A DNA stretch of 64,000 nt from Filifactor alocis ATCC 35896. GTDB taxonomy: Bacteria; Bacillota; Clostridia; Peptostreptococcales; Filifactoraceae. The stretch is taken from assembly GCF_000163895.2 (NCBI RefSeq), contig NC_016630.1, positions 744,001 through 808,000 of the forward strand, given 5' to 3'. Shown piece by piece: positions 1 through 9,997 of the stretch. A program made the position numbers and the translations under genes. The notes beneath the pieces are model-generated. The model saw only the letters and a program-made list of their open reading frames with translations, ran no database searches and was not told where the DNA came from. Every line of letters starts with the position of its first letter. Position 1 is the first letter of the stretch.

Positions 1-229
1 CCTATTTTATTGTGCTTGTTCTTTTTTTGAAAACAGTGTCAATTATCTTTACAAAATGCTCTCCTTTTACTGTCATCTTTAATATTTACAAACCTTTTTT
101 GCAAGACACGCTTGATGATTTGTACCAAATAGATTTGTTTTTATCGAAAATCCCTGCTGAATTATGAAGTATCTCATAGAATATTTGGATAGTAACAGAT
201 AGTTTTTTATCATGAATGTTTTTCTTATA

Positions 230-1633
230 TTATTCTGCTTCTCTTATCACATAACGATATGTGTTCCCATCATCTTCCGACATTGCATCACTTACCCAAC
301 GATAATCTATGTTCTCTATTGAAATATAGGAAATACCGTTCTTTTCTACAACATCATCTACATATTCCTTTACACCATTATCAATATAGTATACTTGGTG
401 TACCTTTTGGTCATATCCGAATTCTACTCCGAAGCTTCTCATGATTGGAGCAAATTCGTACATTACTTCACCTTCAGCATTTTTTGTTGTTTTCAATTTT
501 ACTTGTGTTCCGTTCTTTTCACTTTTCAATACATTTGTTTTTGTATCTAACACAATTGTATCTTTGACAGCAGGCATATATAAATCCATATACTCTTGTA
601 GAGTAATTGCTTCTGCTCTTGTCGGTACTTTTACTTCTTTTTTGGCAACTTTTTTAGATTCTGTGTCAATTTTCATATTCACTTTCAAATATAACGGCTC
701 ATTAACACAGATATTAGCTTCCATTTCGCCTTTATAATTATCCTCAGAGAATGTTTCTTTTGTATTCAAATAACTTCCCTTTAATAATTTTTTTGCATCC
801 GGAACACTTTTCATAATTTCTTCTTTCTTTCCATTTGCATATTCCTTTTGAATTTCAGCTACACTGTCTCCTTCAGGAATTATTTCTTTCCACTCCATAA
901 TCTTAAGAATTTGATCTAAGTTCATTACAGTTTTATCAAGAGAATGTACCGCTCTATCAATGAATTCATCAGAGTTCACTTTCATTGTGTAAGTTGCTTG
1001 TCCTTCTTTTTTCAATGGAAGATTGAATTCTATCAACTCAAAAACTTTTTCAAATTTTGTAAACAACTCATCACGCTTTTCGGGATTTGTCATTGTATCC
1101 ATATAGTTTTGCATAAAAACAGTATTTTCCGGAGTCATTGCTTCTCCTGTAAATAACTCTCCCATGCCATTTGCAATTAAAATATATTCCTGTTTTACAT
1201 CAGTTACTCGTTTTGGAAGTTCTCCGTTTGTGGAATATTTCATAATATCTTCCATATAATTTTTACTGATATATACATCTTTTCCGTCTATAAACACTTT
1301 TACATCTTTCAGTTGAAATTTTCCTTTATCATCTTTTCCGCTCAAAAGTGCATAACCTTTTTGTTTCTTACCCTTTTCATTTAAAGTATATCCTTTTATA
1401 TCAAAATCCATGTGTGTCTTTTCTTGTGCAGGCGGTGTTGCGGTTGCTCCTTCTATTAGCGGTATCATACCCGGTGCTGTAATATCCAAACTCAACTTGC
1501 CTGTAGTTTCAAATGATTCCCAATTTGAAACTTTCTTTGCTTCTTCCATATAGGACTTTTGTTCCGGTGTACAGCCTGCCATAGTCCCAAGTGCCATACA
1601 GCTTACTAAAAATAATGCAATTCTTTTTTTCAT
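230..1633 (-). CDS. Lipoprotein with C-terminal copper-amine-oxidase-N-like domain
   Basis: A 467-residue secreted lipoprotein. It opens with a Lys/Arg n-region and hydrophobic core ending in the lipobox GTMAGC, so Cys21 should be lipidated and the protein anchored on the outer face of the membrane. The long middle part (about 25-365) is charged and resembles the stand-alone substrate-binding-like lipoproteins of Clostridia without giving a clear family. The last 100 residues (APIMRSFGVEF, then VYYID) look like the copper amine oxidase N-terminal fold used in many Clostridial surface proteins. The start is supported by AGAGGAG eight bases upstream. It is monocistronic; radA lies upstream in the same direction. 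Function unknown. Confidence 0.75.
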   Translation of the reverse strand: MKKRIALFLVSCMALGTMAGCTPEQKSYMEEAKKVSNWESFETTGKLSLDITAPGMIPLIEGATATPPAQEKTHMDFDIKGYTLNEKGKKQKGYALLSGKDDKGKFQLKDVKVFIDGKDVYISKNYMEDIMKYSTNGELPKRVTDVKQEYILIANGMGELFTGEAMTPENTVFMQNYMDTMTNPEKRDELFTKFEKVFELIEFNLPLKKEGQATYTMKVNSDEFIDRAVHSLDKTVMNLDQILKIMEWKEIIPEGDSVAEIQKEYANGKKEEIMKSVPDAKKLLKGSYLNTKETFSEDNYKGEMEANICVNEPLYLKVNMKIDTESKKVAKKEVKVPTRAEAITLQEYMDLYMPAVKDTIVLDTKTNVLKSEKNGTQVKLKTTKNAEGEVMYEFAPIMRSFGVEFGYDQKVHQVYYIDNGVKEYVDDVVEKNGISYISIENIDYRWVSDAMSEDDGNTYRYVIREAE

Positions 1634-1833
1634 AACTGTCTCCTCTCTTTAATTGGTACATCCATTTTTATTTTATGCAAACAAATATACTTACTTATTA
1701 TTATATTAAATTTTTTCAAAATTTACAATAATATTCACTATTTTATATTTGATTTGCGTTTATTTTTTATCAATTGAGTAAATTAAGTTCATTCTATTTC
1801 CTATTTTTACTTTTTTCAAAATATGGATCACAT

Positions 1834-3195
1834 TTATTTTGTTTTTCGAAATAGTTCAAAAACATGCCTGATTCCAACTAACTCAATTCCATCTGTCATA
1901 CTTTCTTTCAAGTTGTTTTTTGGAAGAATTACTTTTTGAAATCCCAGTTTTTTCGCCTCAGCAACCCGCTTACCTGCATTCTGAACGCTTCTGATTTCTC
2001 CGGTCAAACCCACTTCTCCAAACACAACGGTATCTTCTCCCATCGGAGTTCCTTTATAGGAAGATGCTACTGCCAAAACAATTCCCAAATCAATGGACGG
2101 TTCATTGTTTTGAAATCCTCCGGTCAGATTGATATAAACATCTTGATTCTGAAGTTTCAACCCAACCTTTTTCTCAAGAACAGCAAGTAACATATTTACT
2201 CTGTTAAAATCAACTCCTGTTGCTGTTCTTCTTGGAACAGAGAAGTTGCTTGCAGATACCAATGCCTGTACTTCCACCAAAATAGGTCTACTCCCCTCCA
2301 TTGTTGCTACAATCACAGACCCTGATTCTCCCTGTGGTTTTTCACTCAATAACATTGCAGACGGATTTAATATCTGTACCAATCCTTTGTTTGTCATCTC
2401 AAACATCCCAAGTTCATTGGTCGAGCCGAAACGATTTTTGACTGCACGAATCATACGATAGGAATGATATCGTTCGCCTTCAAAATAAATAACCGTATCC
2501 ACCAAATGCTCTAATACCTTGGGTCCTGCAATATATCCCTCTTTCGTAACATGCCCTACTAAAAAAATACTGATTTGCTTTTTCTTTGCAAGTTCCATCA
2601 AACGAGCTGTTACTTCTTTTACTTGAGAAACAGAGCCTTGAATAGAATCTAACTCACTGGAGAAAATGGTTTGAATCGAATCTACAATAACAAAGTCGGG
2701 ATGATAGGATTCTATCTCTGATTCCAATTGTTCCAATTCATTACTGTTACATAAATACATATCACAGTCTTCATCAAAAAGTCGCTCTGCACGAAGTTTG
2801 ATTTGTTGTGTAGACTCTTCACCCGAAAAATACAATACTTTCTTTTGTCTACTGATATGATGTGCTACCTGCAACAACAACGTTGACTTTCCGATTCCAG
2901 GCTCTCCTCCAACCAAAACCAATGAACCTTTTACAATTCCTCCTCCTAACACTCTGTCCAATTCTTCTATTGTGGTAGAAAATCTCCTTTCATCTTGAAA
3001 CTCCACCTTAGATAATGGCATTGATAAAGAAGAAGGGGAATCTTTACCTGTTCTCTTGCTTTTCTTAAGTTCACTTGCCTTTACTTCTTTTTCCTCCAAG
3101 GATGCATAAGAATGACAATTGGGACAAATTCCATACCAAGATGTCGTTTGATTCCCACATTCTTTACAAATATATACTCTTTTTATTTTGCTCAT
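1834..3195 (-). CDS. radA: DNA repair protein RadA
   Basis: RadA (Sms) is a RecA-like ATPase that helps process and branch-migrate recombination intermediates. From the chosen start the protein has 453 residues: an N-terminal C4 zinc finger (Cys10, Cys13, Cys24, Cys27), Walker A GGEPGIGKST at about 96-105, the RadA signature KNRFGST, and a Lon-protease-like C-terminal domain (GEVGLTGEIRSV). An upstream in-frame ATG at 3231 would add 12 residues, but GGAGG at 3200-3204 sits four bases before the ATG at 3193-3195, which also gives the family's usual N-terminus. In many Firmicutes radA lies next to disA; it does not here. Confidence 0.97.
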   Translation of the reverse strand: MSKIKRVYICKECGNQTTSWYGICPNCHSYASLEEKEVKASELKKSKRTGKDSPSSLSMPLSKVEFQDERRFSTTIEELDRVLGGGIVKGSLVLVGGEPGIGKSTLLLQVAHHISRQKKVLYFSGEESTQQIKLRAERLFDEDCDMYLCNSNELEQLESEIESYHPDFVIVDSIQTIFSSELDSIQGSVSQVKEVTARLMELAKKKQISIFLVGHVTKEGYIAGPKVLEHLVDTVIYFEGERYHSYRMIRAVKNRFGSTNELGMFEMTNKGLVQILNPSAMLLSEKPQGESGSVIVATMEGSRPILVEVQALVSASNFSVPRRTATGVDFNRVNMLLAVLEKKVGLKLQNQDVYINLTGGFQNNEPSIDLGIVLAVASSYKGTPMGEDTVVFGEVGLTGEIRSVQNAGKRVAEAKKLGFQKVILPKNNLKESMTDGIELVGIRHVFELFRKTK

Positions 3196-3351
3196 AATAC
3201 CTCCGTTATCTATCCTAAAATTATTTTTCAATTATTGGTACTAAAAGTATATCCCACCTTATCTAAAACCTCAATCTTCTTTTCATCATTTAATAAATAA
3301 TGCAAAATATTACTGATACTAAACACCTATTAACCAAATCTAATTTTCTCC

Positions 3352-3489
3352 AAGTTATATTTTTGATTGATTCATTAATCAGTTTATTTACACTTTCACA
3401 GAGTCTGTACATAACTGTTTCAAGTGTATGTAATACTTCATTTTTCAGGAAATACTTAAATAATTCTATTTAATTTTCGTATGACAAAC
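3352..3489 (+). repeat. Interspersed repeat R, copy 1
   Basis: About 135 bp shared with 61869-62004 (same strand) and 32164-32296 (opposite strand). Shared blocks are TTTTGATTG, TTACACTTTCACAGAGTCTGT, ATAACT..TTTCAAG, AATACTTCATTTT and a TTTTCG..ATGA tail. It fills the gap between the divergent radA and decarboxylase genes; the rest of that gap (3196-3351, 3490-3638) shows no gene. Confidence 0.8.
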
Positions 3490-3638
3490 ATTAAAGCCAA
3501 TCATTCTTTCCAAATCTATTCAGAACGATTGACAAACAGTGATTGTATATGTCATCATTAATGATATGTTTTTATAGTAAAACAACAGTAATTTTGATTA
3601 AATCACATTTTGAATTACAAAGAAGGGATTTTTATTTT

Positions 3639-4775
3639 ATGGATTTTTTATATCAAGGAATATTAAGTATTACTCTTCAGCAACTCGTAATGTATGGAAT
3701 CGGTTTTTTGCTCATCTATCTTGCCATTAAAAAAGATTTCGAACCGGCACTTTTACTTCCAATGGGATTTGGTGCTATTTTGGTAAATCTTCCGTTTACT
3801 GGAGTAATCAATCAAAATATAAACGGAATCGGTCAGGTCACCGGAATTATAGAATGGTTATTCCATATCGGGATTGAATCTTCAGAGGCATTACCTTTGC
3901 TTTTGTTTATCGGAATCGGAGCAATGATTGATTTCGGTCCTCTTTTATCCAATCCGAAAATGCTATTATTTGGAGCTGCTGCTCAATTTGGAATCTTTTT
4001 TGCATTATCGCTATCTACACTTATGGGATTTGATTTAAAAGATGCTGCTTCTATCGGTATCATCGGTGCTGCCGATGGTCCAACCTCCATTTTGGTTTCA
4101 CAAATACTGCATTCAAAATATGTAGGTGCAATTGCTGTAGCCGCCTATTCTTACATGGCACTTGTTCCGATTGTGCAACCATTTGCCATCAAACTTGTTA
4201 CAACAAAAAAAGAACGCCGCATTCCCATGAAATACAATCCGAAACAAGTGAGTAGACAGACAAAAATTCTATTTCCAATCGTAGTTACAATTGTAGCAGG
4301 TATGGTTGCTCCCATGAGTGTTTCACTTGTCGGTTTTCTGATGTTTGGAAATTTAATTCGAGAATCGGGAGTATTACAAGGATTGACTGAAACAGCAAGC
4401 ACTTCATTAGCAAACTTGATTACCTTATTACTTGGAATTACCATTTCTTTTTCTATGAGAGCTGATGCTTTTGTTTCGTTAGACACTCTATTGATTATGG
4501 TAATTGGTCTATTTGCCTTTATCTTCGATACCATCGGCGGGATTATGCTTGCAAAATTATTAAACCTCTTCTGCAAAGAAAAATGTAATCCCATGGTTGG
4601 TGCAGCAGGCATCTCAGCTTTTCCAATGTCTGCTCGTGTTGTACAGAAAATGGCACTTCAGGAAGATCCGACCAATCATTTACTTATGCACGCAATCGGT
4701 GCAAATGTAGCCGGTCAAATAGGCTCTGTTGTTGCAGGTGGAGTGATATTAAATCTGATTAGAATGTATTTATAG
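3639..4775 (+). CDS. Na+-translocating decarboxylase beta subunit (OadB/GcdB/MmdB family)
   Basis: The membrane carboxyltransferase subunit that decarboxylates carboxybiotin and pumps Na+ out. The protein has 378 residues, close to GcdB/MmdB length, with about nine hydrophobic segments. Hallmarks are GIIGAADGPTSI (family Na+/carboxylate-site Asp), NLITLLLGITISFSM and GAAGISAFPMSARVVQ. An upstream in-frame start at 3543 is unlikely; ATG 3639 has AGAAGGGA upstream and gives the normal N-terminus. A tiny membrane protein follows 12 bases later. The alpha (carboxyltransferase) and biotin-carrier subunits are not in the window, so the substrate (oxaloacetate, methylmalonyl-CoA or glutaconyl-CoA) cannot be assigned. 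Confidence 0.93.
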   Translation: MDFLYQGILSITLQQLVMYGIGFLLIYLAIKKDFEPALLLPMGFGAILVNLPFTGVINQNINGIGQVTGIIEWLFHIGIESSEALPLLLFIGIGAMIDFGPLLSNPKMLLFGAAAQFGIFFALSLSTLMGFDLKDAASIGIIGAADGPTSILVSQILHSKYVGAIAVAAYSYMALVPIVQPFAIKLVTTKKERRIPMKYNPKQVSRQTKILFPIVVTIVAGMVAPMSVSLVGFLMFGNLIRESGVLQGLTETASTSLANLITLLLGITISFSMRADAFVSLDTLLIMVIGLFAFIFDTIGGIMLAKLLNLFCKEKCNPMVGAAGISAFPMSARVVQKMALQEDPTNHLLMHAIGANVAGQIGSVVAGGVILNLIRMYL

Positions 4776-4787
4776 GAGGAATCGTTA

Positions 4788-4913
4788 ATGCGTGAAAATT
4801 TTTTCATTTCATTATCCATTATGTACAAAGGCATGCTTTCTATTTTTGTTGTATTAGGTATACTTGCTTTTATCATCTTGTTGCTTTCTCATTTTACTAA
4901 CAAGAAAAAATAA
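4788..4913 (+). CDS. 41-residue membrane protein, possible decarboxylase gamma/delta subunit
   Basis: A short gene with a strong site AGGAGGA at 4774-4780, eight bases before its ATG and overlapping the stop of the beta subunit gene, so translation is probably coupled. The product has one strongly hydrophobic segment (about residues 16-34) and ends in NKKK. OadG/MmdD-type gamma subunits are small single-span proteins that hold the decarboxylase together and are often encoded next to the beta subunit, but they are usually about 80 residues or more and carry a longer tail. The assignment rests on position and topology, not on a family motif. Confidence 0.6.
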   Translation: MRENFFISLSIMYKGMLSIFVVLGILAFIILLLSHFTNKKK

Positions 4914-5084
4914 CCAATGAAACTTTTAAGAAGTGATTCCAACATTTCTTATTCGTCTAATTGTACAAAATGGTTGACGTATACCCTTTCATATCAATTT
5001 TTTTCTTACTATAAATGATTATTATATATATAGTACCATTACTTTTATGATATATCTATTAAGTATAAAAATGGAGGAATAGAA

Positions 5085-5483
5085 ATGACAAATAAAAGAA
5101 TATCTCCTTTTACACTCGGTTCTCTTGCCGGTCTCAATTTATTGTTATACGGGTTTTTTATCTCAAAATATATTCAAAATGAAACCATCTCCGTCGTAAT
5201 TGTCACATCGTTGTACCTTTTGATATTCACATTATTCATTCTTACCGATTTGTTTATCAAAAATATGACGAAACAAAAAACAAAGCTGTTGCTCTCACTG
5301 ATGGTTTTTTGTATTCAGTTTGGGCTTGGTGTTTTTTTGACAACGGTATGGTTTCGACCAAGAAGTGCTTATGTCCTGAGCCACCCGATGTGGCTTACTC
5401 ATTTACGTATTCTTACGCAACTACACTATTTCATAGGAATTTCCATTCTGTTCAAAAATAATTTCAAGACTTTTCAAAAATAA
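5085..5483 (+). CDS. Membrane protein of unknown function
   Basis: A 132-residue protein with four predicted membrane spans (about 10-27, 35-55, 67-88, 107-123) and short charged loops. GGAGG eight to twelve bases upstream supports the start. I do not recognise the family. It stands alone: a 170-bp spacer separates it from the decarboxylase pair and a bidirectional terminator follows it. Confidence 0.7.
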   Translation: MTNKRISPFTLGSLAGLNLLLYGFFISKYIQNETISVVIVTSLYLLIFTLFILTDLFIKNMTKQKTKLLLSLMVFCIQFGLGVFLTTVWFRPRSAYVLSHPMWLTHLRILTQLHYFIGISILFKNNFKTFQK

Positions 5484-5552
5484 ACTTCCAACTTTTCAAA
5501 AAAAGAATGGATAGTTTCCTAAAACTGAATATAACCTCACTGAAAATATTCT

Positions 5553-5597
5553 AAAAAACCGATGAACAAAGGTACTTCCTTATTCATCGGTTTTTTT
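5553..5597. terminator. Bidirectional terminator
   Basis: Arms AAAACCGATGAA and TTCATCGGTTTT with A/T runs on both outer sides. It serves the convergent genes at 5085-5483 and queH; the right arm overlaps the queH stop. Confidence 0.85.
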
Positions 5598-6272
5598 GCT
5601 TTCTTCAGATTCTTTTTTCTTTAATCGTTCCATCGAAAATTCGCAACCGCAATAATCTTGACGATACATTCCGTACTGTTCCGTAATCTCACATGACCTT
5701 TTGTATCCGCCTTTCTTTTTGAAATCTGACGGAAGAGGTGTTACTCCGTATTCTTGTCCTACTTTTTGTGCAATTCGATTCAAAACTTGAGAATTTTTGT
5801 GTGGGCTGATGGTCAAAGTTGTTGTAAAATAATCAAAATGATTGGAGCTTGCAAGTTTTGCCGCCTCACTCAACCTCATCTCATAACACTTATGACAACG
5901 CTCTCCACCTTCCGGAAGATGTTCCATTCCCTCTGCCATTTTATAAAATTTCTCAACCTCATATTTTCCTTCTATCATACGAATCGGATTCTTTGCATCT
6001 GTTAACTCAATGATTTTTTTCTGTTCTTCCACTCGATACCAGTACTCTTGAGAAGGATAAATATTCGGATTGTAATAAAATACTGTAATCTCAAAATACT
6101 TTGAAAGATACTCCAACACATAACTGCTACAAGGACCGCAACAGCTATGCAACAGAAGTGTCGGAATTTTTTCTGTTTGTTCTATCTCTCGAATAATTTT
6201 GTCCAATTCAATTTGATAATTTATCTTTGGAACAGTTGTTTGCTTTATTATTTGTATCTTTTTTTCCTGCAA
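5580..6272 (-). CDS. queH: Epoxyqueuosine reductase QueH
   Basis: QueH (formerly DUF208) reduces epoxyqueuosine to queuosine in tRNA, the cobalamin-independent counterpart of QueG. Motifs are LLLHSCCGPCSS (vicinal Cys pair plus Cys), GERCHKCYEMRL and the C-terminal YRQDYCGCEFS, all expected iron-sulfur and catalytic cysteines. The start is decided by GGAGG at 6279-6283, six bases before a TTG at 6270-6272, giving 230 residues. A GTG at 6309-6311 would add 13 residues but has no ribosome binding site. The gene is monocistronic and ends in the shared terminator. Confidence 0.93.
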   Translation of the reverse strand: MQEKKIQIIKQTTVPKINYQIELDKIIREIEQTEKIPTLLLHSCCGPCSSYVLEYLSKYFEITVFYYNPNIYPSQEYWYRVEEQKKIIELTDAKNPIRMIEGKYEVEKFYKMAEGMEHLPEGGERCHKCYEMRLSEAAKLASSNHFDYFTTTLTISPHKNSQVLNRIAQKVGQEYGVTPLPSDFKKKGGYKRSCEITEQYGMYRQDYCGCEFSMERLKKKESEESKKTDE

Positions 6273-6409
6273 TGTTATCCTCCATACTTTTTTTATTGAA
6301 TTCTTATCCACTTTGTACTTGACCGTAAACGACGAATCTTAAGATTTTCAGTCCTATCTTTCTCCTACCGAATATCCCGAGAATTCGGATTCACTCTTTA
6401 CTGTTCTTA

Positions 6410-6787
6410 TTATAAATTTTTTCTTTTGCTTTTTGAAATCAACATCATAAATTGAATCGCCAGGAACAAAATCATCATTCCTACTGCAATATCCGATGCA
6501 GTAAAAGGCTTGAAGTAGTAATTCCACTCTTCTCCTAAAAAATGCTTCGTCAAAAAATAAGACTCTAGTAATGAGCATATACTGAGACAAAACACCAAAA
6601 ACCTTTCTTTTATTGTATGGATTGCTTTTAATAGTACTGTTCCACAAAATATGGCAAATCCATAACCTATCATTGAAAAATGTTTCATCATTGCATCACA
6701 ATATAGAGCAATAAATGAATATGGAATAAGAGCAATCACAATGCATAAGTACAACATCTCTTTTGTTTTATTTTGTCTTTCTCTCAT
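6410..6787 (-). CDS. Membrane protein of unknown function
   Basis: A 125-residue protein with about four hydrophobic segments and a basic tail KSKRKN. The ATG at 6785-6787 has GGAGG five bases upstream; an ATG 15 bases earlier lacks this. No family recognised. It lies about 140 bp upstream of queH in the same direction and may share its transcript. Confidence 0.65.
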   Translation of the reverse strand: MRERQNKTKEMLYLCIVIALIPYSFIALYCDAMMKHFSMIGYGFAIFCGTVLLKAIHTIKERFLVFCLSICSLLESYFLTKHFLGEEWNYYFKPFTASDIAVGMMILFLAIQFMMLISKSKRKNL

Positions 6788-7069
6788 AGTATCCTCCCCC
6801 AAACATGGTATCCCTATTCCGTTGTATCACAATTTCAGTCCTTGTGTTTAACTCGCTTTTACTGACAAACTCAGCTATTTAAATGACTGTAACGATATCT
6901 TTCTACTTTGACCTAATGAGTGATAATACATCTTTTTTATCACAATCCACAATCCTATTCTTGCCTCACTTGATTGTTCGAAGTTCCTGTTGTAAACTCC
7001 AATGTTTGGTTCTGATACAAAAAGAGCATATTGTTTCCAATACACTTCTTTTTTCTCTCATTTGTTTTA

Positions 7070-7525
7070 TTACTTGATTTCTTCAAAGCCTTTTTCTAAT
7101 AACCACTTTTCGACAGCTTGCATGCTTACTTTCTTCTCTGAATCTGCCCCATCCGTAAAAATACTGTCAATTCCTTTCGCAAGATCAAAATCCAACTCTC
7201 CATAATCTATCATCACAGTTTCCACTGCTTGTTCTTCTTGGTAATCAATCGATTGTTCCACTCCTTTTATTCCTTGATAAGGTTCTGACAATCTGTCTAA
7301 CAAGAAATGAATATCTTCTTTGTTTTCAACCGGAAAAATTGCATATGGCATAGTATTTGTTGCTTTTTGTTGAAGAACAGTATCGCCTTTGTAAGTATAT
7401 TCCATCTGTAAGGTAATCCCGTTTTTAGTCTGTGTAAAAGTTTTCGTTTGTTCTTGTTGGCAACCTGTCAATATCATTGCACAAAACAACATAGATATGA
7501 TTCCAAATATTATTTTTTTATTCAA
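7070..7525 (-). CDS. DUF1307 (YehR-like) lipoprotein
   Basis: A 151-residue lipoprotein with a signal ending in the lipobox MILTGC. The mature part matches the DUF1307/YehR pattern of small Gram-positive lipoproteins (FTQTKNGITLQMEYTYKGD, then LDRLSEPYQGIKGVEQSIDY). Function of the family is unknown. AAGGAG at 7535-7540 stands nine bases before a TTG at 7523-7525, which yields a classical signal peptide (NKKIIFGIISMLF). The upstream ATG at 7546 would place that ribosome binding site inside the gene. Single gene; 7526-7787 shows nothing else. Confidence 0.85.
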   Translation of the reverse strand: MNKKIIFGIISMLFCAMILTGCQQEQTKTFTQTKNGITLQMEYTYKGDTVLQQKATNTMPYAIFPVENKEDIHFLLDRLSEPYQGIKGVEQSIDYQEEQAVETVMIDYGELDFDLAKGIDSIFTDGADSEKKVSMQAVEKWLLEKGFEEIK

Positions 7526-7787
7526 TTTATTACACTCCTTTTTCATTCAATCAACTTTTTGCAAGTTACACTACAACCCTTATCAAAAAGACAAGACTCA
7601 TTGCTCCAAATAACACCTTATTTAAAATCCTATAGAAATCCTACATTTCCAACAAAACTCCAAAGAATCATATCAATTACAGTTTCTGTATAAGATTCCA
7701 TCTAATTTACTTATAATGTACGACATCTTATCAAAAGAGTCAATTTCTATTTTCAATACAAGAATTACCATAAAAAGTACTTTACTC

Positions 7788-9314
7788 CTATTTTTTCAAT
7801 CGTCTTTGAATCATTCCCACTGCTACAGTCAATTCATGGACATGTAATGTTTGGAGCATAACATAATATACTACCATTCCTACTACACTTGTGACCATCA
7901 AATTTATTACTACAGATTGAATCACCAAACCTGAGAACGCAAACATCAATTTCATCACAAATGCCATAACAAGTGCAGCTATTCCTGTTTTACAGAAAGA
8001 ATCAAACAACTTTCTTCCACCAAAGTTTCCGATTTTTTTCTGTAGGTTCACAAAAAATAGCAATGCTGTCAAAATGGAAGACACTGTCGTTGCAAGAGCC
8101 AAACCTCTGTGTTGCATAAAACGAATCAAAATAAGGTTCAAAACAATATTTACTACAATGGAGATTACAGAATTAACCATTGGAGTCTTGGTATCTTCCA
8201 TCGCATAAAATACCTTTTCCATAATTTGTCTCCATCCCAAAGAGATAACACTGATACAATAAAATTGCATCGCTTGAGCAGTAATCGTTACTTTCTCAGG
8301 GGTAAATTCCCCTCTACCAAAGGCAACTGATACAATCGGATTTGCCAACACTACCATAGCTAAAGCAATCGGAACCAAAAAAATGGACATACTTCCCAAA
8401 CTGGTATGCAATGTTCTCTTCACCGCAGTCATATCTCCCTCTTTGGTTAATTTTGCCAACCTTGGAAAAATAGTCGTACCAACGGATGTTACAATTACAC
8501 TATTGACTAACAAATTGAGTTTGTAAGCATTGTTCAAACAAGTAACTGTTCCTGTCGCCAATCCGGAACCGAGATATCTGTCCACCATTAAATTGATATC
8601 AAAAACCATTCTTCCCAAAAAAACCGGAATAATCAATATCAAAATTTTTCGTACATTTTCATCTCGAAAATCCAACATCGGATAATATCGAAACCCACTC
8701 CTGTATGCAGGAAGACCAAAATACGGAACATAAAACACATATCCTATCAAAACGCCCAATGCCAGAAAATAATAATGTTGTTCTGTTGCCAAAAAAATTC
8801 CAAAAATAATAAACAAATTGAGCGGAATCCCCATCAACCCGACAATGGTAAATTTTTCATGCACTTGAACATATCCCTGCAAAATAAAGGATATCCCTAA
8901 AAATAACATGGACCAAATCATAATCTTTGTAAATTTCAAAGCATACTGCACTGTCTCAACTTTTTCTTTTCGAATAAAAAAAGTGGTAATGATTTTTTCA
9001 TCGAATATCGTAAAAAATACAATAATTAATACAGATACCAAAAATACAATACTGATTAGATTACTGTTAAATCGATCTACTTGCTCTTTTCCTTGTTGTT
9101 TTACTCGATTGTACATAGGAACATAGCAGGTCAAAATAGAGGTCGCTACCCCACCAAAAATAACCAGAGGAATATTCCACGAAATGATGAATGCATCTGT
9201 GAATGAGCTTGCTCCGAATTTCCAAGCCATAAAACCTTCACGAAAAAATCCAAGTGCCTTTGATAATAATGTAAACAACGCCATAATAAATGCCCATGAC
9301 GATAAATTTGTCAT
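7788..9314 (-). CDS. murJ: Lipid II flippase MurJ (MviN)
   Basis: MurJ flips lipid II across the membrane for peptidoglycan synthesis. 508 residues, about 14 spans, with the family N-terminus SKALGFFREG, the central VDRYLGSGLATG and the RIMEKVFYAMEDTKTPM-like segment (here QIMEKVFYAMEDTKTP). AAGGAG eight bases before ATG 9312-9314 decides the start over an ATG 33 bases upstream. It is 77 bp downstream of the GNAT gene and may be the last gene of the DUF2232-gdpP-rplI-dnaB operon. Confidence 0.95.
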   Translation of the reverse strand: MTNLSSWAFIMALFTLLSKALGFFREGFMAWKFGASSFTDAFIISWNIPLVIFGGVATSILTCYVPMYNRVKQQGKEQVDRFNSNLISIVFLVSVLIIVFFTIFDEKIITTFFIRKEKVETVQYALKFTKIMIWSMLFLGISFILQGYVQVHEKFTIVGLMGIPLNLFIIFGIFLATEQHYYFLALGVLIGYVFYVPYFGLPAYRSGFRYYPMLDFRDENVRKILILIIPVFLGRMVFDINLMVDRYLGSGLATGTVTCLNNAYKLNLLVNSVIVTSVGTTIFPRLAKLTKEGDMTAVKRTLHTSLGSMSIFLVPIALAMVVLANPIVSVAFGRGEFTPEKVTITAQAMQFYCISVISLGWRQIMEKVFYAMEDTKTPMVNSVISIVVNIVLNLILIRFMQHRGLALATTVSSILTALLFFVNLQKKIGNFGGRKLFDSFCKTGIAALVMAFVMKLMFAFSGLVIQSVVINLMVTSVVGMVVYYVMLQTLHVHELTVAVGMIQRRLKK

Positions 9315-9391
9315 ACTCTGCGCTCCTTTTCTACACATATTTCCCAAGATATGAAGATTCTTCTATCCTTGCCCGGATAAATGTCTTTTTG

Positions 9392-9982
9392 TTATGCTCC
9401 GTATCGGATGTTATCTCTGTGAATCTGCATTTCATAATATTGAACAAAAAGATGACTCCCACTATATTTAAAGTAAGGAGCAATCTTTTCCCATCCTTCT
9501 ATCTCAAACGGAACAATTTGATCATTATAACAATAATCAAAGAATTTTCTTTTTAATACGAATCCTACAGACTGATAGCAGGCAATCGCTCTGTCGTTGT
9601 ATCGGGCAACTGTCAGTTTCAATTTCCGAAATTTTTCAGATTCTGTTGCCCATTTCAAAAAAGTACGCAATGCATCTCTGCCATACTTCTTTCCAATTGC
9701 GGAAGGTCGAAGTAAAATGCCTATTTCTCCTGTCTTCAATAGTGGATTCACCTTTCTGAGCGAAATATATCCAATCAAAACTCCCTCTCTATCAAAAATA
9801 GAAAAACATTGTTTTGTACCGCTTGTCTTACTCAAAAACCATTTTTTTTGTTCTTTTGCAGACCACGGCGGAAAATTATAATCAGCAAATAGAATATCTT
9901 CATGTCGCTCCCAAGATATCATTTTCTCCACATCTTCTAATTGCATAGGAGATAATTTCACATATTTTCCAAAAAGTACCAT
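9392..9982 (-). CDS. GNAT family N-acetyltransferase (RimJ/RimL type)
   Basis: A 196-residue acetyl-CoA-dependent acyltransferase. It has the RimJ/RimL order: early LSPMQLEDVEKMISW, the central IGYISLRKVNPLLKTGEIGILL, the acetyl-CoA loop region GKKYGRDAL (about 115-125) and the NDRAIACYQSVGFVLKRKF ending. The substrate (protein N-terminus or amino sugar) cannot be told. AGAGGG precedes the ATG. Its start is 15 bp downstream of dnaB, so they are co-transcribed. Confidence 0.88.
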   Translation of the reverse strand: MVLFGKYVKLSPMQLEDVEKMISWERHEDILFADYNFPPWSAKEQKKWFLSKTSGTKQCFSIFDREGVLIGYISLRKVNPLLKTGEIGILLRPSAIGKKYGRDALRTFLKWATESEKFRKLKLTVARYNDRAIACYQSVGFVLKRKFFDYCYNDQIVPFEIEGWEKIAPYFKYSGSHLFVQYYEMQIHRDNIRYGA

Positions 9983-9997
9983 AGTATCCCTCTTCTA

